In this document: one piece after another, positions 63,417 through 64,000 of the stretch
Numbering within the stretch: position 1 is the first letter of the stretch
Layout of the letters: each line of letters opens with the position of its first letter
NCBI GenBank assembly: GCA_900549755.1
Contig: URPQ01000001.1
Coordinates: 1-64,000 of the forward strand
Source: an uncultured Oscillospiraceae bacterium
GTDB taxonomy: Bacteria; Bacillota; Clostridia; Oscillospirales; Acutalibacteraceae
Length of the DNA: 64,000 bases
Reading direction: 5' to 3'
The notes under the pieces: generated by a model
The model's input: only the letters and a program-made list of their open reading frames with translations
The model's database searches: none
What the model was told of the DNA's origin: nothing
Program-made: the position numbers and the translations under genes

Positions 63417-64000
63417 ATGTCAATATCTGTTTCCGAACAGAAAACCGCAAAGGAAATTGCGGAGAAATTTAATCTTCCCGGCAAAATTACGGGCTGCGAG
63501 TGCTTCGGCAGCGGCCATATAAACAGCACCTTTCTTCTTGAAATGGCAGAGGGCGGCAAAAAGAAAAAATACATACTTCAGGCAATAAACACCAATGTTT
63601 TCAAAAACATTTGTGCGGTTATGGAAAACATTGACCGCGTGACCGCGCATATTAAAGAAAGCGCGGCGGACGGAGAAAAGATAATTAACTTTTTAAGGTC
63701 GGAGGACGGACATACATATTATATAGACGAAAATAAAACCTTTTGGCGGATTTATGAGTTTATAGATAATTCTGTAAGCATTGATCTGCCCGAAAGCGAC
63801 GAGGATTTTTACCAGTGCGCCTTAGCCTTCGGTAAATTTCAGAAGGCGCTCAATGACTTTCCCGCAGAAAGCCTGCATGAAATAATTCCGGATTTTCACA
63901 ATACCCCGAAAAGGTACAAGGATTTTCTGCAATCGGTAAGTGAAGACCGCTCGGGCAGAGCGCACCTTGTAAAGCCGGAAATTGATTTTATTAAGGCGCG
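63417..64000 (+). CDS. NahK-like sugar kinase (phosphotransferase family), cut at window edge
   Basis: First 194 codons of a choline/aminoglycoside-phosphotransferase-fold kinase. The stretch GHINSTFLLEMAEGG followed by YILQAINTNVFKNI resembles N-acetylhexosamine 1-kinases, which start salvage of lacto-N-biose or mucin sugars. The catalytic HxD loop would lie beyond the edge. ATG 63417 has TTAGGTGGAG upstream. Sugar specificity is uncertain. Confidence 0.85.
   Translation, partial: MSISVSEQKTAKEIAEKFNLPGKITGCECFGSGHINSTFLLEMAEGGKKKKYILQAINTNVFKNICAVMENIDRVTAHIKESAADGEKIINFLRSEDGHTYYIDENKTFWRIYEFIDNSVSIDLPESDEDFYQCALAFGKFQKALNDFPAESLHEIIPDFHNTPKRYKDFLQSVSEDRSGRAHLVKPEIDFIKA

Overview
The window looks like a chromosomal segment of a spore-forming, anaerobic Bacillota of class Clostridia, most like the Oscillospirales/Ruminococcaceae gut bacteria. 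The evidence is gene content only: a PolC-type replicative polymerase, an Rnf complex, a SpoIVFB-type sporulation protease, a PdaB-like spore deacetylase, a cohesin-domain secreted protein, a c-di-GMP-I riboswitch, and sigma-A promoters with 17-bp spacers. No phage, insertion sequence or CRISPR array was seen.

Layout. 1-2036 (minus): start of an rnfC-rnfD operon. 2186-2430: tRNA-Met and tRNA-Glu. 2448-4551: a sugar-1-phosphate transferase and a cyclophilin. 4654-9228 (plus): nrdR, gltX, glnS and a Nif3-family gene. 9293-20992 (minus): pyrH-frr-uppS-cdsA-dxr-rseP-ispG-polC, then a GGDEF gene. 21108-22282: an orphan barstar-like gene and the PdaB-like deacetylase. 22283-26047: an AT-richer accessory island with a candidate small RNA, a palindromic repeat relic, a radical SAM/SPASM maturase, a previously unlisted 32-residue candidate precursor peptide, and a frameshifted cohesin-domain gene. 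26418-34458: a YwlG-like gene, enolase, tRNA-Arg, a GH78 rhamnosidase behind an attenuator-like hairpin, a SpoIVF-like pair and two radical-SAM-linked genes. 34451-48877 (minus): a c-di-GMP-controlled surface polysaccharide locus. 48914-58832: mostly regulators with their targets (DUF4364, EamA/LacI, BlaI/BlaR, a DtxR-like gene with a hydrolase, bioY, thioredoxin, a GntR-ABC set, an SDR). 58934-60580: ssrA, smpB and a collapsed ROK/SIS pseudogene. 60594-63184: a YerC-like regulator and a polar amino acid ABC transporter. 63417-64000: start of a NahK-like sugar kinase.

Two systems stand out. (1) At 34451-48877 a strong promoter and a c-di-GMP-I aptamer with terminator precede a secreted InlB-repeat protein. 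A second intrinsic terminator follows, then eight tightly packed genes: a lipoprotein, a 65-residue coiled coil, an HD-GYP phosphodiesterase, a membrane-anchored pseudo-glycosidase, a HEAT-repeat membrane protein, a processive GT2 synthase, and two intact glycosidase paralogues. I read this as a c-di-GMP-induced exopolysaccharide machine with its own c-di-GMP feedback. It matches no Bcs, Pel, Pga or Pss layout that I can name. (2) At 22859-26047 a small ribosomal-peptide (RiPP-like) cassette runs cohesin-type protein, precursor peptide, terminator hairpin, radical SAM maturase.

Other points of note are a PolC without its proofreading exonuclease insert, a tmRNA whose tag frame does not match its usual resume codon, and two apparent single-base frameshifts. 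The tmRNA and frameshift cases could be real or could be assembly errors.
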